NCBI GenBank assembly: GCA_910587145.1
Contig: CAJUMH010000009.1
Span: forward strand, 30,921 to 73,091
Origin: an uncultured Ruthenibacterium sp.
GTDB lineage: Bacteria; Bacillota; Clostridia; Oscillospirales; Ruminococcaceae
DNA length: 42,171 bases
Direction of reading: 5' to 3'
In this document: positions 39,906 through 42,171 of the stretch, piece after piece
Layout of the letters: every line of letters begins with the position of its first letter
Numbering within the stretch: position 1 is the first letter of the stretch
Program-made: the position numbers and the translations under genes
The notes under the pieces: model-generated
What the model was told of the DNA's origin: nothing
What the model saw: only the letters and a program-made list of their open reading frames with translations
Database searches by the model: none

Positions 39906-39953
39906 GCGCCGCAAAGCAGGCCTTACAGATGGTTTGTTTTCTGATCTCACCGC
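39906..39953. repeat. Dispersed repeat, copy B
   Basis: Inverted copy of the element at 30873-30919: TTTGTTTTCTGATCTCACCG (plus C) at 39933-39953 is exact, and GCGCCGCAAAGCAG (39906-39919) matches the distal part. It is intergenic, after the membrane protein gene. Confidence 0.8.
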
Positions 39954-39977
39954 GCTTTGATCTCAAAGCCCTTCGAT

Positions 39978-40018
39978 CTCGCCGACTTTTAACTTCACCG
40001 CTTTTTTGCTCCGGCGAG
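39978..40018 (+). terminator. Weak hairpin after the beta-galactosidase operon
   Basis: CTCGCCG (39978-39984) and CGGCGAG (40012-40018), long loop, then GTTGC and six T (40024-40029). A second hairpin, GCCGCT/AGCGGC, follows at 40035-40052. A possible terminator before the restriction locus. Confidence 0.4.
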
Positions 40019-40125
40019 GTTGCTTTTTTGCGCAGCCGCTGTGAGAAGCGGCGTGCAAATGGCACAATAGGGTCGAGCTGATACCGCATGAGGCCGAACC
40101 ATAACCATATGGGAGGAGAAGCAGG

Positions 40126-41634
40126 ATGGCAGAAAGGACAAATGCCAACATCGGGTTTGAAAAACAGCTTTGGAACGCGGCCTGCGTTTTATGAGGCCAC
40201 ATACCGGCGGCGGAATACCGAAAAGTGATCATTGGGCTTATCTTTTTGCGCTATATTTCCACGGCCTTTGATAAGCGCTATCAGGAGCTTGCGGCGGAAG
40301 GTGACGGCTTTGAGGACGACCGTGACGCTTATGCGATGGAAAATGTTTTCTTTGTTCCGGCAGAGGCAAGATGGAGTGCCATTGCCGCCGCTGCTCACAC
40401 CCCGGAAATTGGTGCTGCCATTGATACAGCCATGCGGGCGATTGAGGCGGAGAACAAGACGTTAAAGAATGTGCTGCCCAAAAACTATGCCAGCCCCGAT
40501 TTGGATAAACGGGTATTGGGCGATGTGGTCGATATTTTTACGAACAGCGTGGATATGAGCAGTACCGAGGGAAGCGAGGATCTTCTGGGCCGCACCTATG
40601 AATACTGCATTGCTTAATTTGCGGAAAAAGAGGGCGTTGGCGGTGGGGAATTTTATACGCCGGCCAGTGTAGTCAAAATCCTGGTCGCCATTCTGCGGCC
40701 CTTTGATAACTGCCGCGTTTACGATTGTTGCTGCGGCTCCGGCGGTATGTTTGTGCAAAGTGCAAAATTCATTCAGGCGCATTCCGGCAGGCGCGGGGCA
40801 ATTTCTGTTTATGGGCAGGAGGCCAACGCCGACACATGGAAAATGGCAAAGATGAATATGGCCATCCGTGGCATTGACGCGGATTTTGGCCCTTACCATG
40901 CAGATACTTTTACAAACGATCTGCACCCGACCCTGAAAGCCGATTTTATTCTTGCAAATCCCCCATTCAACTATCATCCATGGAATCAGGAAAAGCTGCT
41001 GGGCGATGTGCGCTGGAAGTATGGCACACCCCCCGCCGGCAATGCCAACTATGCATGGATCCAGCACATGATCCACCATCTTGCGCCGGGCGGTAAAATC
41101 GGTCTGGTGCTGGCAAATGGGGCGCTCTCCACGCAGTCTGGCGGTGAGGGTGAAATCCGCAGGAAAATCATAGAGGACGATTTGGTGGAGGGCATCATCG
41201 CCATGCCGACACAGCTTTTCTACAGCGTCACAATCCCGGTTACGCTGTGGTTTATTACCAAGGGCAAACAGCAGAAGGGCAAGACGCTGTTTATTGACGC
41301 CCGCAAGATGGGGCACATGGTTGATCGCAAACACCGGGATTTTTCAGATGAAGATATTCAGAAACTGGCGGATACCTTTGAGGCATTCCGGAACGGGACG
41401 CTTGAGGACGTGAAAGGGTTTTGTGCCGCTGCTACCTTACCGGACATTGCCAAGCAGGATTACATTCTGACACCGGGGCGGTATGTGGGGATCGAGGAAC
41501 AGGCAGACGATGGGGAGCCGTTTGAGGAGAAGATGACCCGTCTGACCTCAGAGCTTTCGGAGATGTTCGCCAAGTCCCATGAGTTAGAGCAGGAAATCAG
41601 GAAAAAGCTTGGAGCGATTGGGTATGAAATCTGA
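40126..41634 (+). pseudogene. hsdM: Type I restriction-modification methyltransferase with two stop codons
   Basis: A single frame of 503 codons from the ATG at 40126 (GGGAGGAG upstream) encodes a complete HsdM, interrupted by TGA at 40192-40194 (codon 23) and TAA at 40615-40617 (codon 164). The first stop stands where the family has Trp (NAACVL-stop-GHIPAAEYRKVI); TGG to TGA is one transition. The second stands in LLGRTYEYCIA-stop-FAEKEG, consistent with CAA to TAA. The catalytic part is otherwise intact: VYDCCCGSGGMF (SAM-binding motif I), LANPPFNYH (motif IV NPPF) and GGEFYTPASVVKIL. There are no frameshifts. With both stops the protein cannot be made as one chain, so it is probably inactive. 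The codon usage is AT-richer than its neighbours, suggesting transfer. The hsdS start overlaps its end. Confidence 0.88.
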
Positions 41635-42171
41635 GTGGAAAGAAGTCAGGCTTTCAGATATAGCTTATTTTAACCCTACTGAAAGGCTCACTAAGGGTAC
41701 TATGGCGAAAAAGGTCTCTATGGATAAATTACAACCATTTTGTAGAGATATCCCCTCTTTTGAAATAGAGCTGTTTAATGGAGGAACAAAGTTCAGAAAC
41801 GGTGATACGATAATGGCTCGGATCACGCCATGTCTTGAGAATGGTAGGACAGCAAAAGTCAGCATTCTTGACGGTGGCGAAATTGGTTTTGGCTCTACGG
41901 AATACATAGTTTTTCGGGCAAAAAAAGGAACTGACCCAGATTTTCTATATTACCTGGTATGCAGTCCGTTGGTAAGAGAGCCAGCAATTAAATCTATGGT
42001 TGGTTCTTCGGGAAGGCATCGAGTGCAAACTTCCGTCGTAGAGAACTTGACCATTCCTGTTCCACCTTTTAGGGAGCAACGCATCATTGGGGGTGTGTTA
42101 AAAGCTCTGGATGATAAAATTGCGTTGAATAATGCGGTAAATAAGTGTTTAGGAGAATATTGTAAATATGA
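41624..42171 (+). CDS. hsdS: Type I restriction specificity subunit, cut by window edge
   Basis: 182 complete codons from the ATG at 41624, overlapping hsdM by 11 bp; the frame is still open at the edge. It begins WKEVRLSDIAYFNPTERLTK, continues DTIMARITPCLENGRTAKVS and GFGSTEYIVFRAKKG, and ends the first target-recognition domain with QTSVVENLTIPVPPFREQRI, then LKALDDKIALNNAVNKCL, the conserved central coiled-coil repeat. This is HsdS, which gives the methylase and nuclease their DNA specificity. It looks intact so far. It is clearly AT-rich against the rest of the window. hsdR and the second half of hsdS are outside. Confidence 0.93.
   Translation, partial: MKSEWKEVRLSDIAYFNPTERLTKGTMAKKVSMDKLQPFCRDIPSFEIELFNGGTKFRNGDTIMARITPCLENGRTAKVSILDGGEIGFGSTEYIVFRAKKGTDPDFLYYLVCSPLVREPAIKSMVGSSGRHRVQTSVVENLTIPVPPFREQRIIGGVLKALDDKIALNNAVNKCLGEYCKY

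Noticed and set aside
40192..40194. UGA read as Trp or selenocysteine in hsdM
   Set aside because: UGA is the stop codon of several intact genes in the window, and there is a second stop (TAA) in the same frame, so decay is simpler.

Overview
The window looks like chromosomal DNA from a GC-rich member of the Clostridia, most plausibly an Oscillospiraceae/Ruminococcaceae-type gut anaerobe. The grounds are purine-rich Shine-Dalgarno sites before nearly every gene, sigma-A-type promoters with 17-bp spacers, a T-box leader before pheST, an IreB (UPF0297) gene, luxS, a Bacillus-like acpS/mazF neighbourhood, and folate/cobalamin one-carbon genes. The taxonomy is inference from gene content; no marker gene for classification is present.

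Layout. 1-0.9 kb: a truncated PadR repressor with a tandem-repeat tail and a RhuM-like gene remnant. 0.9-5.8 kb (minus): a tightly overlapping four-gene operon of response regulator, histidine kinase, membrane-anchored protein and lipoprotein. 5.95-8.65 kb: divergent degV and fhs. 8.9-10.3 kb: an XRE regulator fused to a membrane anchor and an exported domain. 10.3-11.1 kb: gene-poor, with a MITE-like element and a decayed gene fragment. 11.3-15.8 kb: a methionine/methyl cycle block of metF, a separate methionine synthase activation protein and a metH lacking that domain, with convergent luxS. 16.1-17.7 kb: a beta-CASP MBL nuclease. 18 kb: tRNA-Leu(UAA). 18.5-23.9 kb: small membrane protein, recD2, comF-like gene, a frameshifted YcgL/RlaP-type nucleotidyltransferase pseudogene and a CCA-adding enzyme. 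24.4 kb: an HPr-like protein without the usual His. 24.7-28.8 kb: Phe T-box, pheS, pheT. 29.1-30.5 kb: ireB, an unknown gene and a convergent cytidylate-kinase-like gene. 30.7-32.1 kb: a highly structured leader, acpS and mazF without a mazE. 32.5-35.9 kb: a small ORF and a VanR/VanS-like two-component pair. 36.3-39.9 kb: a GH2 beta-galactosidase and a small membrane protein. 40.1-42.2 kb: a visibly AT-richer type I restriction-modification locus, in which hsdM carries two in-frame stop codons and hsdS runs off the edge.

How the genes work together. fhs, metF, metH with its activation protein, and luxS form a coherent one-carbon/activated-methyl-cycle set. recD2, comF, cca, pheST, ireB and acpS are housekeeping. 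Two sensor kinase systems, PadR and the membrane XRE protein are the main regulators. A recurring theme is short in-frame GC-rich tandem repeats that lengthen linkers or tails of otherwise ordinary proteins. I found no complete new defence or biosynthetic system. The most unusual candidates are the long-range-paired RNA or MITE-like element before acpS, the dispersed 47-bp repeat, the regulator operon with two uncharacterised exported proteins, and several well-delimited pseudogenes.
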